DNA of 64,000 nt from the NCBI GenBank assembly GCA_018971025.1, contig JAGWVE010000001.1:27124-91123 (forward strand). Reading direction: 5' to 3'. The notes beneath the pieces were generated by a model, which made no database searches, had not been told where the DNA came from, and saw nothing but the letters and a program-made list of their open reading frames with translations. How positions within the stretch are numbered: the first letter of the stretch is position 1; each line of letters begins with the position of its first letter. The position numbers and the translations under genes were made by a program. Shown here piece after piece: positions 34,804 to 44,422 of this stretch. Source of the stretch: Bacteroidota bacterium (GTDB lineage: Bacteria > Bacteroidota > Bacteroidia > Chitinophagales > Chitinophagaceae).

Positions 34804-35583
34804 ATGTCAGCGCAAGATGTAAACAAAAATTCTAGAAGGAATTTTATAGGTACAACCATAAAAGCAGCAGTAGTTACCACACTCGTAGGTAGCGAGTTAA
34901 ACGCCCTTGCTTCCAATGCTACCATATCAACAAAAATTTCAACAGCAATTTCGCCTACACTTGTTGGCACATCTTTTACGCAACTTCCTTTGCCCTATGC
35001 ATACACTGCTTTAGAGCCGTTTATTGATGCGCTAACCATGGAAATTCATTATAGCAAGCATGCAGCCACGTATGCTAAAAACCTACAGGATGCTGCAGCA
35101 GCAGAAAACGTAAACACCAATAGCAACCTAGAAGATGTGTTACAAAAAATAAGTGGGTATAGTGCAAAAATGCGCAACAATGCTGGCGGCCATTACAACC
35201 ACGAACTTTTTTGGCAATGCATGAAAGCCTCACCAGCCGGGGTTCCTACAGGATCACTCGCTACGGCAATCAATACAAGCTTTGGCTCATTCGATGCTTT
35301 TAAAACGCAATTTGCAGATGCTGCAAAAAATAGATTTGGAAGTGGATGGGCATGGCTAGCTATTACCCCCGATAAAAAATTAGCGATTGGCTCTACCGCC
35401 AATCAAGATAACCCACTCATGGATGTAAGTACTTTTAAAGGATTTCCTTTACTAGGCTTAGATGTTTGGGAACACGCTTACTATTTAAAGTATCAAAATA
35501 AAAGAGCCGATTATATTACCGCTTGGTTTAACCTCGTTAACTGGGAATTTGTAGCAGCGAGATACGAAAAAGCCATGCAATAA
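34804..35583 (+). CDS. Tat-exported Mn/Fe superoxide dismutase
   Basis: This is a 259-residue protein. An N-terminal twin-arginine signal (SRRNFIG, residues 10-16), a hydrophobic stretch and an Ala-rich cleavage region occupy about residues 1-40, pointing to export of the folded enzyme. The SOD domain follows with all four metal ligands: H82, H133, D220 and H224 (DVWEHAYY). The AGGHYNH motif and Q201 (ANQD) are as in manganese enzymes. It converts superoxide to peroxide and oxygen, here probably in the periplasm. It heads a tight gene run with osmC-like and CDF genes. Confidence 0.93.
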   Translation: MSAQDVNKNSRRNFIGTTIKAAVVTTLVGSELNALASNATISTKISTAISPTLVGTSFTQLPLPYAYTALEPFIDALTMEIHYSKHAATYAKNLQDAAAAENVNTNSNLEDVLQKISGYSAKMRNNAGGHYNHELFWQCMKASPAGVPTGSLATAINTSFGSFDAFKTQFADAAKNRFGSGWAWLAITPDKKLAIGSTANQDNPLMDVSTFKGFPLLGLDVWEHAYYLKYQNKRADYITAWFNLVNWEFVAARYEKAMQ

Positions 35584-35593
35584 AAACATAACA

Positions 35594-36004
35594 ATGAAAG
35601 TAACCACAAACTGGGTAAGTCATTTAGCATTTGACGTAACCGCAGATACCGGACAAACTGTAAGATTAGATACCACCATCGAAAATGGAAGTTTAGGATC
35701 TGGTATGAATCCTAAAAAAATGATGCTCGCTTCCCTTTGTGGCTGCAGTGGCATTGATGTTGTTGAAATACTCAATAAAATGAAAGTCCCTTTCACAACT
35801 TTATCCATAGAAGCTACCGCAGAACAAACAGATACCGTTCCAAAAGTGTTTTCAGTGATTCATATGACCTACAAAGCTGACGTTGGAGAAGCACATCTAG
35901 ACCAATTTACAAGAGCCGTAAGTTTAAGTCAGGAAAAATATTGTGGTGTGTCTGCGATGTTAGCAAAAACTTGCCCGATACATTACACCGTAGCACTTGT
36001 ATAA
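35594..36004 (+). CDS. OsmC family protein (YhfA-like subgroup)
   Basis: This is a 136-residue protein of the OsmC/Ohr fold. The N-terminal strands are followed by the helix with LCGCSGIDVVEIL (first conserved Cys near residues 53-55) and the second Cys region KYCGVSAMLAKTCPI near 117-130. Classical members reduce organic hydroperoxides with a Cys pair; this subgroup is less well defined. It begins 10 bases after the SOD gene, which suggests a shared role in oxidative defence. Confidence 0.88.
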   Translation: MKVTTNWVSHLAFDVTADTGQTVRLDTTIENGSLGSGMNPKKMMLASLCGCSGIDVVEILNKMKVPFTTLSIEATAEQTDTVPKVFSVIHMTYKADVGEAHLDQFTRAVSLSQEKYCGVSAMLAKTCPIHYTVALV

Positions 36005-36025
36005 GCAAGTTATAAAGCAGTACCA

Positions 36026-37012
36026 GTGAAATTAGCCAAAGAAAATTTTAAGGTTCAAATTGTTATTACAAGCCTCAGCTTATTGCTGCTTATTGTAAAA
36101 ACAGTGGCCTATTTTTTAACGCACTCACTGTCAGTACTTACAGATGCGCTAGAAAGTATTGTTAATGTAGTAGCTGGTTTTATTGGTCTCTATAGTTTAT
36201 ATGTTGCCGCTAAACCTAAAGATGTGGACCATCCTTACGGACACGGTAAAGCAGAATTTATTTCGGCAGCAGCAGAAGGCACGTTAATTGTAGCGGCAGG
36301 CATCTTAATTGTGTACGAAACACTTGCTAATTTTTTCAACAACGCCCCACTGCATGCACTTGATACAGGTATATGGCTAGTGGGCGCAACCGCACTCATC
36401 AATTTTGTTGCTGGAACAATTTGTATAACCATTGGTAAAAAAAATAAATCATTGGCACTGCAAGCAAGTGGTAAACATTTGCAAATTGACACTTACTCCA
36501 CCCTTGCTATTGTTGCGGGCATTGGTGCCATGCTTATTTGGAAAGTATACTGGATAGATAAAGTGATTGCGCTTGGCATGAGTGCGCTTATCATTTACAA
36601 CGGATATAAAATTATTAGGTCATCCTTTGCTGGTATTATGGATGAAGCCGACCTTGATTTGTTAAATACATTTATTGAAGTACTCAATCAAAACAAACCA
36701 GAAAACTGGATTGACCTTCATAATTTACGTGTCATCAAATACGGTAGCCTCTTACATATTGATTGTCATTTAACGGTGCCATGGTTTTTAAATGTGCATG
36801 AAGCACACCGTGAAATTGACAGCTTGTCGGATTTGATAAAAACACATTTTGGTGATGCCATCGAACTTTTTGTGCATACCGATGGTTGTTTAGCCATCAG
36901 CTGTGCCATTTGCAATAAAAGTTGCAACGAAAGGCAAGCTTCATTTGAAAAGAAACTAACTTGGACCCTCGATAATATCCTATCCAATAAAAAACATCAA
37001 TTAGAACCCTAG
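36026..37012 (+). CDS. Cation diffusion facilitator (CDF) metal transporter
   Basis: This is a 328-residue inner-membrane protein starting with GTG. It has six TM helices (about residues 8-210) and a cytoplasmic C-terminal domain. The TM2 site LTDALESIVN and the loop DHPYGHGKAEF are diagnostic. CDF proteins export divalent metals such as zinc, iron or manganese against protons. A cysteine cluster at C288, C293, C296 and C300 near the C-terminus may bind or sense metal. It lies 21 bases after the OsmC gene in the same run. Confidence 0.9.
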   Translation: MKLAKENFKVQIVITSLSLLLLIVKTVAYFLTHSLSVLTDALESIVNVVAGFIGLYSLYVAAKPKDVDHPYGHGKAEFISAAAEGTLIVAAGILIVYETLANFFNNAPLHALDTGIWLVGATALINFVAGTICITIGKKNKSLALQASGKHLQIDTYSTLAIVAGIGAMLIWKVYWIDKVIALGMSALIIYNGYKIIRSSFAGIMDEADLDLLNTFIEVLNQNKPENWIDLHNLRVIKYGSLLHIDCHLTVPWFLNVHEAHREIDSLSDLIKTHFGDAIELFVHTDGCLAISCAICNKSCNERQASFEKKLTWTLDNILSNKKHQLEP

Positions 37013-37024
37013 AAAATACAACAT

Positions 37025-38392
37025 ATGCAAGTTTGGAAAGACTATCAAGAAAAAAACAAAGACCGTTTTTTAGAAGAATTATTAGCGTTACTGCGCATAC
37101 CAAGTGTGAGTGCCAGAACCGAAAATAAAAATGACATGCTTACCTGCGCCGAAGCCGTTAAAAAAAGCTTACTAGATGCAGGTGCTACAACAGCAACAAT
37201 ATATCCTACAGAAGGGCATCCAATTGTCTACGGCGAAAAAATAATTGATCCTGCACTTCCTACCGTACTTGTTTACGGACACTATGATGTGCAACCCGCC
37301 GATCCGCTAGAACTATGGAACAGCGGACCTTTTGATCCCGTTATCAAAGACGGAAAAATTTATGCGCGTGGATCTGCAGATGATAAGGGACAGTTTTACA
37401 TGCACGTAAAAGCGCTAGAAACCATGGTGCAAACGGGTACACTTACCACCAATATCAAATTTTTAATTGAAGGTGAAGAAGAAGTAGGCAGTCCTAATTT
37501 GGCCACTTTTGTAAAAGCCAATAAAGCATTACTAGATGCAAGCGTTATTTTAATTAGTGATACTTCTATGTTAAGCATGGAAAATCCTTCTATCGATATT
37601 GGCGTGCGTGGACTAAGTTATATTGAGGTAGAAGTTACCGGACCTAATAGAGATTTACATAGTGGTGTATATGGTGGCGCAGTAGCCAACCCTATTACCA
37701 TGCTTTCAAAAATGATTGCATCTTGCCACGACGAAAACAACCATATTACCATTCCTGGTTTTTATGACGATGTTGTAGAATCATCAGATACCGAAAGAGC
37801 TAAAATGGCCGAAGCGCCTTTTGATGCAAATGAGTATGCAAAAGATTTAGGCGTACAAACTTTATGGGGCGAAAAAGGATATAGCAGCAATGAAAGAACG
37901 GGCATTAGACCAACCCTTGAAGTCAATGGTATTTGGGGTGGCTATACCGGAGAAGGTGCTAAAACGGTGCTTCCTTCTAAAGCATTTGCAAAAATTTCTT
38001 GTAGACTGGTTCCCAATCAATCTTCTAAAGTTATTACAGAAAAAATAATCAATTACTTTACGTCTATTGCACCTGCGGGTGTAACTGTAAAAGCGTCGGA
38101 ACACCATGGTGGTGAGCCTTACATGACCCCTATTGATTCCAAAGAATACCAAGCAGCCGCGAGTGCTATTGCAGCCACATTTGGTAAAGATCCTATTCCA
38201 GTAAGAGGCGGTGGTAGTATTCCTATTTGCGCTTTATTTGAAAAAGAACTGGGTCTTAAAATTGTTTTCATGGGCTTTGGACTTGATAGTGATAATTTAC
38301 ATAGCCCCAACGAAAAATTTGACATCGTCAATTTTTACAAGGGCATAGAAACCATTCCTTACTTTCACCAGTTTTATGCAAGCAGCAAGTAA
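37025..38392 (+). CDS. M20 family dipeptidase
   Basis: This is a 455-residue cytoplasmic metallopeptidase. The two-zinc site is visible: H86 and D88 in GHYDVQP, the bridging Asp in GSADDKGQ, the general-base EGEEEVGS and a late LHSPNE histidine. A dimerisation lid is inserted at about 205-365. Its closest relatives cleave dipeptides or N-acylated amino acids (ArgE/DapE/CNDP type). The 3' end overlaps the start of the S4-protein gene by 17 bases, so the two are likely translationally coupled. Confidence 0.93.
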   Translation: MQVWKDYQEKNKDRFLEELLALLRIPSVSARTENKNDMLTCAEAVKKSLLDAGATTATIYPTEGHPIVYGEKIIDPALPTVLVYGHYDVQPADPLELWNSGPFDPVIKDGKIYARGSADDKGQFYMHVKALETMVQTGTLTTNIKFLIEGEEEVGSPNLATFVKANKALLDASVILISDTSMLSMENPSIDIGVRGLSYIEVEVTGPNRDLHSGVYGGAVANPITMLSKMIASCHDENNHITIPGFYDDVVESSDTERAKMAEAPFDANEYAKDLGVQTLWGEKGYSSNERTGIRPTLEVNGIWGGYTGEGAKTVLPSKAFAKISCRLVPNQSSKVITEKIINYFTSIAPAGVTVKASEHHGGEPYMTPIDSKEYQAAASAIAATFGKDPIPVRGGGSIPICALFEKELGLKIVFMGFGLDSDNLHSPNEKFDIVNFYKGIETIPYFHQFYASSK

Positions 38393-38765
38393 AGAAAAGC
38401 TTCGTATTGATAAATACCTCTGGGCTATTCGTTTGTTTAAAACGAGAAGTCAAGCGGGCGATGCTTGCAGCAAGGGTAAGGTAAAATGTAATGGCGATAA
38501 TGTTAAAGCAGCCAAAGTAGTAAACCTAGGTGATGTATACGATGTAAAAACAGAAGCGCGCAGATGGGTAATTAAAGTAACCGGTTTATTAGAAAAAAGA
38601 GTTCAATACCCTGAGGCTATTTTACATTACGAAGACCAAACACCACCCGAAGAACTGGACCGCGTATTATATGAAGCGGCTACGTATCAAACAGGTAAAC
38701 GTTTGAGTAAAATAGGAAGACCTACCAAAAAACAACGCAGGGATATTGAGGGTTTTATGGAATAA
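38376..38765 (+). CDS. S4-domain RNA-binding protein, Hsp15/HslR-like
   Basis: This is a 129-residue protein. An S4 domain occupies residues 8-70 (LRIDKYLWAIRLFKTRSQA), followed by a basic helical tail typical of Hsp15 (HslR). Hsp15 binds free 50S subunits with a nascent chain-tRNA and aids ribosome recycling. It overlaps the preceding peptidase gene by 17 bases and is 10 bases upstream of trmD. Confidence 0.9.
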   Translation: MQAASKEKLRIDKYLWAIRLFKTRSQAGDACSKGKVKCNGDNVKAAKVVNLGDVYDVKTEARRWVIKVTGLLEKRVQYPEAILHYEDQTPPEELDRVLYEAATYQTGKRLSKIGRPTKKQRRDIEGFME

Positions 38766-38775
38766 AAAATAAAGC

Positions 38776-39453
38776 ATGCTAAAAATTGATATTTTATCGG
38801 TACTGCCTGAACTTTTAGAAGGCCCTTTTGCACACAGCATTATGAAACGTGCGCAGGAAAAAGGACTGTTACAAGTGAACGTGCACAGCCTTCGTAAATG
38901 GGCTATTAATAAGCACGGACAAATTGATGATTATCAGTACGGCGGTGGCGCAGGCATGGTAATTTTATGTGAAACACTTGCAAATGCAATAGACGAATTA
39001 CAAGCGCCTGCCCCCTTCGATGAAATTATTTTTATGACACCCGATGGTGTTAGGTTTAACCAAAGCGCTGCCAATCAACTATCACTTAAAGGAAATATTT
39101 TAATTATTTGTGGCCACTACAAAGGCATCGACGAACGCATTAGAAAGCAGTACGTAACACAGGAAATTTCTATTGGTGATTATGTACTTAGTGGCGGAGA
39201 ACTAGCAGCAGCAGTAGTTGTAGACGCTGTAGGCCGTTTAATTCCAGGGGTTTTAAATGACGAAACATCGGCCCTAACCGATTCTTTTCAGGATAATTTA
39301 TTAGCACCACCCGTGTATACCAGACCCGCCGAATTTAGAGGTGACAAAGTACCCGATGTACTTTTGCAAGGCGATCCAAAAAAAGTGGAAGAGTGGAGAT
39401 ACGAACAATCGGTGCAGCGTACAAAAGCACGCCGCCCCGATTTGTTAGATTAA
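38776..39453 (+). CDS. trmD: tRNA (guanine-N1)-methyltransferase TrmD
   Basis: This is a 225-residue SPOUT-class enzyme that forms m1G37 in tRNAs to prevent frameshifting. The knot region carries GGGAGMV, CGHYKGIDERI and IGDYVLSGGELAA. The C-terminal domain ends KARRPDLLD. It is the last gene of the SOD-dipeptidase run, far from rpsP-rimM, with which trmD usually clusters. Its stop is only 3 bases from the stop of the convergent BNR-repeat gene. Confidence 0.97.
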   Translation: MLKIDILSVLPELLEGPFAHSIMKRAQEKGLLQVNVHSLRKWAINKHGQIDDYQYGGGAGMVILCETLANAIDELQAPAPFDEIIFMTPDGVRFNQSAANQLSLKGNILIICGHYKGIDERIRKQYVTQEISIGDYVLSGGELAAAVVVDAVGRLIPGVLNDETSALTDSFQDNLLAPPVYTRPAEFRGDKVPDVLLQGDPKKVEEWRYEQSVQRTKARRPDLLD

Positions 39454-39456
39454 TAT

Positions 39457-42400
39457 TTATTTGATGCTAATAACTGGCACCATTTTTTCATGAATCATTT
39501 GATTGAGTGCCTTAAGATCCTTATCCATCATGCCTTTCAAGCTCGTTAATGCTACGTCTGCTTGACCTTTTAAGTCTGCAAATGCTTCTACTGCTTGTTT
39601 ACTTGGTGCTGTTTGACCACTAGCTACTACATTAAATAAACCCGCAATTTTATCGTTTAAACGGATTGGATAATTAAGTACATCCTGACCACTCTTTGCT
39701 TTTGTTTGATAGAGCACTTCTTCGATACCTGTCATTTTTTTAACCACCGAATCAGCAAAAGCTTTTAATTCTTTTTGGCCTTCTAGTTTTGCAGTAAACT
39801 CATTTACTTGTGAACGCACCGCTCTAATATCTTTAATGGCTTTTTGAATTTCAGAAAACTTGTCACGTACACTTAATAAAAAGGCAACTTGCTCGTCGTA
39901 GTCTGCTTCTGTAGCAGCATAATTAGGATTGGGCTTAATTACAAAGGGTACTAGTACGGTATCTTTTTGATATACAAAACGCGCTGTGTATTTACCAGGT
40001 GCCGCTTTAACAGAACCTACCCCACCATTCCATAAAATTAAACCATCTAAACGCTCAGCTGGAGGATAATTCATATCCCATTCAAACTGATTGATGCCTT
40101 CTGTAAACTCAATTTTATCTTGTGGATCTTTTGCATTTTTACTAAAAGTTCTGATCACTTTATTTTTTTTGTCAAGTACCGTAATAGAAAGTTTGCTACT
40201 ATCGGTAACACCTTTTAGATAATAATTGATCACAGAACCTAGTGGAGGATTGGCGCCCATATTGGCTGCCATGCCACCACCAAAGCCACCGCGTCTTCTA
40301 CCACCACCTTCCGATCTTACAACCGGGTTGGCATCAAATACGTGTATGTTTTTAGCATAATTGGCTGCTTGGTGTTGTTGGATCATACTTAAATCATCAA
40401 TGATCCAAAATGCTCTACCCTGGGTAGCAACAATCAAATCATTTTCTTTAATCGTTAAATCAGTGATAGGCGTTTCAGGTAAATTAAGCTGAAACTTTTT
40501 CCAATTGGCACCATCATCAAAAGAAATATACATCCCAAACTCGGTACCTGCATAGAGTAAACCTGGGCGCTTTTGATCGGCACGAAGTGCTCTTGTAAAA
40601 TGCATCGGGTCTATGCCTGTTGTAATTTTTTTCCAAGTTTTTCCGTAGTCTTCTGTTTTAAAAATATAAGGCGCATAATCATCCATCTTATATTTTGTTC
40701 CAACAAAATAAGCAGTTCCTTTTTTAAATGGATCTGTTTCGATACAGTTCCACATCATTTGTTTACCTGCCTCAATAGGTGTTACATTTTCCCAATGCTT
40801 GCCACCATCTTTACTTACATGAATCAATCCATCATCACTTCCTGTCCAGAGTAAATCTTTTTCGAGTACCGATTCTGCAGCTGCAAAAATGGTACAATAA
40901 TATTCTACCGATGTATTGTCTTTTGTGATAGGGCCTCCACTTGGACCCTGTTTAGATTTATCATTGGTAGTTAAATCTGGGCTTATCATATCCCATGATT
41001 TTCCTTCATTTTCTGTGGCAAATAAATGGTTACCCGCCGTATATAATTTTTTAGGATTGTGCGGACTAAAAAATATAGGGAAGTTCCACTGGAAACGGTA
41101 TTTTAACACGTCAGCCCCTGCTCCCATTGGATTATCAGGCCACACATTGATGGCTCTATTTTCTCCGGTGCGGTGATCCAGTCTTGACAAATAACCTCCA
41201 TAGTTACCACCATAAACCACATCTGGATTTAAAGGATCTGCTACCACAAAACCACTCTCAGCACCCGCCGTAGATTCCCAATCTTTATCGGTAATACCAG
41301 CGCCAGCTGTTCTACTTTTTATACGGATGGTAGAATTGTCTTGCTGTGCACCCAGTATGCGGTAAGGATACGCATTATCGGTGGTTACTCTATAAATTTG
41401 AGCCGTAGGTTGATTGTTTTCGGTACTCCAATTATTACCACCATCAAAACTTATTTGCGCTCCACCATCATCAGCCACAATCATACGGTTTGGATTTTTT
41501 GGATCAATCCATAAATCGTGGTGATCTCCGTGTGGGGTGTTTATACTTGTAAATGTTTTACCACCATCTGTACTGCGCATAAAATTTACATTAGGTGCAT
41601 ACACTAAGTTTTCGTTGTTAGGTGACACAAATACTTTACTGTAATACCATGCACGCTGGCGAATATTGTTATCGCTGCTGGTTAATGTCCAGGTGGCGCC
41701 AGCGTCATTACTTACAAACATACCGCCCGCCGCATTTTCTATAATAGCATATAATTTATCGGTGTTAGAAGGAGCTACCGCCACGCCTACAATACCCCAA
41801 ACGCCTTTTGGAAGACCTTTGTTTTGAGATATGTTAACCCAAGTATCACCACCATCGGTGCTCTTGTATAAACCAGATCCTTCGCCACCACTTTCCATGC
41901 TATGCGGGGTTCTTTGCACGCGCCACATTCCTGCATAAAGCACAGATGGATTGCCTGGCTCCATCACTAAATCGGAACAACCAGTTTGGTTGTTTACAAA
42001 TAAAGTTTGCTTCCATGTTTTACCGCCATCGGTAGTTTTGTACACACCACGCTCCGGATTAGGACCAAATAAATGTCCCACAACAGCAGCCCAAACGGTG
42101 TTTGGATCACGCGGATGCACGACAATTCTAATGATGTGCCTACCTTCTTTTAAGCCAATATTGGAAAATGTTTTACCTCCATCGTTAGAGCGCCACATGC
42201 CACCCAAACCCTCTGCCACATTACCTCTCATGGTATTTTCGCCTTCGCCTACATACAAAATGTTTTCGTCGGATGGCGCTATGGCAATAGCGCCAATATT
42301 GCCGCCTATTTTTTTATCGCTCAAATTTTTCCAGTTGCTACCACCGTCTACGGTTTTCCATAAACCACCACCCGTAGCACCAAAATAAAAAGTATTGTTG

Positions 42401-42621
42401 TTACTATAACTACCTGTAACCGCAGCACTTCTACCCCCTCTAAAAGGACCTACCAGTCTATATTTTACCTCCGAAAATAAAATGGAGTCAGGACTGAGCG
42501 CCGGCGCAGCCGGCGCGGTAGCAGCTATTTTTTTTGCTTCTTTTTTTTGTGCGTTAACCTGCGTTGTAGCACTTACAGTAAGCAGCAAAATGGCCGCTAA
42601 TACAAAATGTAGTTTTTTCAT
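39457..42621 (-). CDS. Secreted BNR/sortilin-like beta-propeller protein
   Basis: This is a 1054-residue protein with a signal peptide (1-25, ending VNAQ). About ten BNR/Asp-box repeats of the form S/T-x-D-x-G-x-T-W span residues 60-770. Examples are TVDGGSNW, SNDGGKTF, TTDGGKTW, STDGGDTW and TEDYGKTW. They form one or two large beta-propellers as in VPS10/sortilin and sialidase-type proteins. The C-terminal 280 residues hold a beta domain and a helical segment. Databases often label relatives 'glycosyl hydrolase', but I see no catalytic residues of such enzymes. No T9SS sorting domain ends the protein, and it stands alone. Confidence 0.88.
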   Translation of the reverse strand: MKKLHFVLAAILLLTVSATTQVNAQKKEAKKIAATAPAAPALSPDSILFSEVKYRLVGPFRGGRSAAVTGSYSNNNTFYFGATGGGLWKTVDGGSNWKNLSDKKIGGNIGAIAIAPSDENILYVGEGENTMRGNVAEGLGGMWRSNDGGKTFSNIGLKEGRHIIRIVVHPRDPNTVWAAVVGHLFGPNPERGVYKTTDGGKTWKQTLFVNNQTGCSDLVMEPGNPSVLYAGMWRVQRTPHSMESGGEGSGLYKSTDGGDTWVNISQNKGLPKGVWGIVGVAVAPSNTDKLYAIIENAAGGMFVSNDAGATWTLTSSDNNIRQRAWYYSKVFVSPNNENLVYAPNVNFMRSTDGGKTFTSINTPHGDHHDLWIDPKNPNRMIVADDGGAQISFDGGNNWSTENNQPTAQIYRVTTDNAYPYRILGAQQDNSTIRIKSRTAGAGITDKDWESTAGAESGFVVADPLNPDVVYGGNYGGYLSRLDHRTGENRAINVWPDNPMGAGADVLKYRFQWNFPIFFSPHNPKKLYTAGNHLFATENEGKSWDMISPDLTTNDKSKQGPSGGPITKDNTSVEYYCTIFAAAESVLEKDLLWTGSDDGLIHVSKDGGKHWENVTPIEAGKQMMWNCIETDPFKKGTAYFVGTKYKMDDYAPYIFKTEDYGKTWKKITTGIDPMHFTRALRADQKRPGLLYAGTEFGMYISFDDGANWKKFQLNLPETPITDLTIKENDLIVATQGRAFWIIDDLSMIQQHQAANYAKNIHVFDANPVVRSEGGGRRRGGFGGGMAANMGANPPLGSVINYYLKGVTDSSKLSITVLDKKNKVIRTFSKNAKDPQDKIEFTEGINQFEWDMNYPPAERLDGLILWNGGVGSVKAAPGKYTARFVYQKDTVLVPFVIKPNPNYAATEADYDEQVAFLLSVRDKFSEIQKAIKDIRAVRSQVNEFTAKLEGQKELKAFADSVVKKMTGIEEVLYQTKAKSGQDVLNYPIRLNDKIAGLFNVVASGQTAPSKQAVEAFADLKGQADVALTSLKGMMDKDLKALNQMIHEKMVPVISIK

Positions 42622-42635
42622 ATACGTTTAAATTG

Positions 42636-42643
42636 GAAAAGTA
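42636..42643 (-). promoter_or_regulatory. -7-like element TACTTTTC of the BNR-repeat gene
   Basis: The minus strand reads TACTTTTC, seven of eight positions of TAnnTTTG including the wildcards, 14 bases before the ATG at 42621. Confidence 0.35.
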
Positions 42644-42709
42644 ATTTACTACTCATTTGCCTTACCAAAAAATTGAATTGAGGGGGTATTAAAACTTAGG
42701 CTTCTATTG

Positions 42710-42717
42710 TACCTTAG
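42710..42717 (+). promoter_or_regulatory. -7-like element TACCTTAG before ade
   Basis: TACCTTAG deviates from TAnnTTTG at one position and ends 7 bases before the ATG at 42725. It overlaps the alternative TTG start at 42707, which argues for the ATG. Confidence 0.35.
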
Positions 42718-42724
42718 TGGCCTC

Positions 42725-44401
42725 ATGAGCAGTACCCATACATATAGTGTTACAGGCAATTTGGTAGACATCCCTAATAGGCATATTTACGGGGCTACCC
42801 TATGGATCGAAGCTGGCCACATCAAGCGCATTGAAGCTAGTAGCGAACCAGTTAACCCTAATTTACCCTATATCATGCCTGGCTTTATAGATAGCCATGT
42901 ACATATCGAAAGTAGCATGCTTGTGCCTTCAGAATTTGCCAGGCTTGCCGTATTACACGGTACCATTGGAACCATTAGCGACCCCCACGAAATTGCCAAT
43001 GTTTGTGGTGTAGCTGGCGTAGATTTCATGATTGAAAACGGAAAGCAAACGCCCTTTAAATTTTTCTTTGGTGCACCAAGTTGTGTGCCTGCTACTATTT
43101 TTGAAACAGCTGGTGCCGAGGTCAATGAAAAAGAAGTAGACGCATTATTAGCGAGGCCCGAAATTTTTTATTTATCTGAAATGATGAATTTTCCGGGCGT
43201 ACTACATGATGATGCTTCTGTAATGGCAAAAATACAATCGGCACAAAAATACAATAAGCCCGTAGATGGTCACGCCCCCGGATTAAGAGGCGAGGCTGCC
43301 AAAAAATATATTGCTGCTGGCATCAGTACCGATCACGAATGTTTTACCAACGAAGAAGCCTTAGAAAAATTAGACTACGGCATGCATATTTTAATTAGAG
43401 AAGGAAGTGCTGCTAAAAATTTTGAAGCGCTCTATCCTTTAATTGATTCGCATACTAGTCATATTATGTTATGCAGTGATGACAAACATCCGGATAGTTT
43501 AGCTGCGGGTCATATCAATACTATATGCGCAAGAGCCGTTGCCAAAGGGCTTGATATATTTAATGTACTAAAAGCCGCGTGTATCAATCCTGTAGGGCAT
43601 TACAAGCTACCGGTAGGATTATTAAACCCCGGAGATATCGCTGATTTTATTTTGGTAAAGGACCTTACAAATTTTGAAGTGGTCCGCACCTATATAGACG
43701 GCGAATTGGTAGCCGAAAATGGTATATCAAAAATTAACAGTGTTGATACAACTGCCATCAACAATTTTGATTGCGAAAAAATTGAACCAACTGCATTAGC
43801 TGTTGCTCAAAATGAATACCCAAATAAAAACGGAACCATTCCGGTTATAGAAGCCTTAGACGGACAACTCATTACCAATAAATTACTACTTACCGGAACC
43901 TTACACAATGGCAATTGGGTAACAGACACTGCAAATGATATTTTAAAAATTGTGGTGGTAAATAGATACCATGCTGCGCCCATTGCAAAAGCCTTTATTA
44001 AAAATTTTGGTTTAACACATGGGGCCATCGCATCAAGTGTAGCGCACGATAGTCATAATATTGTTGCGGTAGGTGTAGATGATGAAAGTATAGCAGCAGC
44101 TATTAATGTAGTGATAGAAGCGGGAGGAGGTGTTAGTGTGGCGACTACTGCAAATAGCGCAAACAATCAAGCTACAAATGCAGTGTTGCCACTACCAGTT
44201 GCAGGTCTTATGAGTAGCGCAGATGGTTTTGAAGTGGCCGCTACATACACAGCCATCGATGAAAAGGCAAAAGCCCTAGGATCTAAGCTGGAAGCACCTT
44301 TTATGACACTTAGCTTTATGGCATTACTCGTAATACCACATTTAAAACTCAGTGATAAAGGCCTATTTAATGGCGACGATTTTAATTTTGACATATTTTA
44401 A
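42725..44401 (+). CDS. ade: Adenine deaminase
   Basis: This is a 558-residue amidohydrolase-superfamily enzyme starting at the ATG at 42725 ([12 protein letters not shown]). A TTG at 42707 would add six residues. Metal ligands are in [10 protein letters not shown] (H58, H60), with DGHAPGL and STDHECFT further on, and [10 protein letters not shown] in the C-terminal Ade domain. It converts adenine to hypoxanthine and ammonia for purine salvage. It lies immediately upstream of upp, so two nucleobase-salvage genes are adjacent. The upp promoter lies inside the end of this gene. Confidence 0.95.
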   Translation: MSSTHTYSVTGNLVDIPNRHIYGATLWIEAGHIKRIEASSEPVNPNLPYIMPGFIDSHVHIESSMLVPSEFARLAVLHGTIGTISDPHEIANVCGVAGVDFMIENGKQTPFKFFFGAPSCVPATIFETAGAEVNEKEVDALLARPEIFYLSEMMNFPGVLHDDASVMAKIQSAQKYNKPVDGHAPGLRGEAAKKYIAAGISTDHECFTNEEALEKLDYGMHILIREGSAAKNFEALYPLIDSHTSHIMLCSDDKHPDSLAAGHINTICARAVAKGLDIFNVLKAACINPVGHYKLPVGLLNPGDIADFILVKDLTNFEVVRTYIDGELVAENGISKINSVDTTAINNFDCEKIEPTALAVAQNEYPNKNGTIPVIEALDGQLITNKLLLTGTLHNGNWVTDTANDILKIVVVNRYHAAPIAKAFIKNFGLTHGAIASSVAHDSHNIVAVGVDDESIAAAINVVIEAGGGVSVATTANSANNQATNAVLPLPVAGLMSSADGFEVAATYTAIDEKAKALGSKLEAPFMTLSFMALLVIPHLKLSDKGLFNGDDFNFDIF

Positions 44402-44418
44402 GCTTTCAAATACCTTTG
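44387..44418 (+). promoter_or_regulatory. Full -33/-7 promoter of upp, predicting a leaderless transcript
   Basis: TTTG (44387-44390), a 20-base spacer and TACCTTTG (44411-44418) match the Bacteroidota consensus in both boxes and in spacing. The upp ATG begins only 4 bases after the -7 box. The transcription start should therefore fall at or within a base or two of the ATG. The -33 box lies inside the ade coding region. Confidence 0.75.
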
Positions 44419-44422
44419 AACC

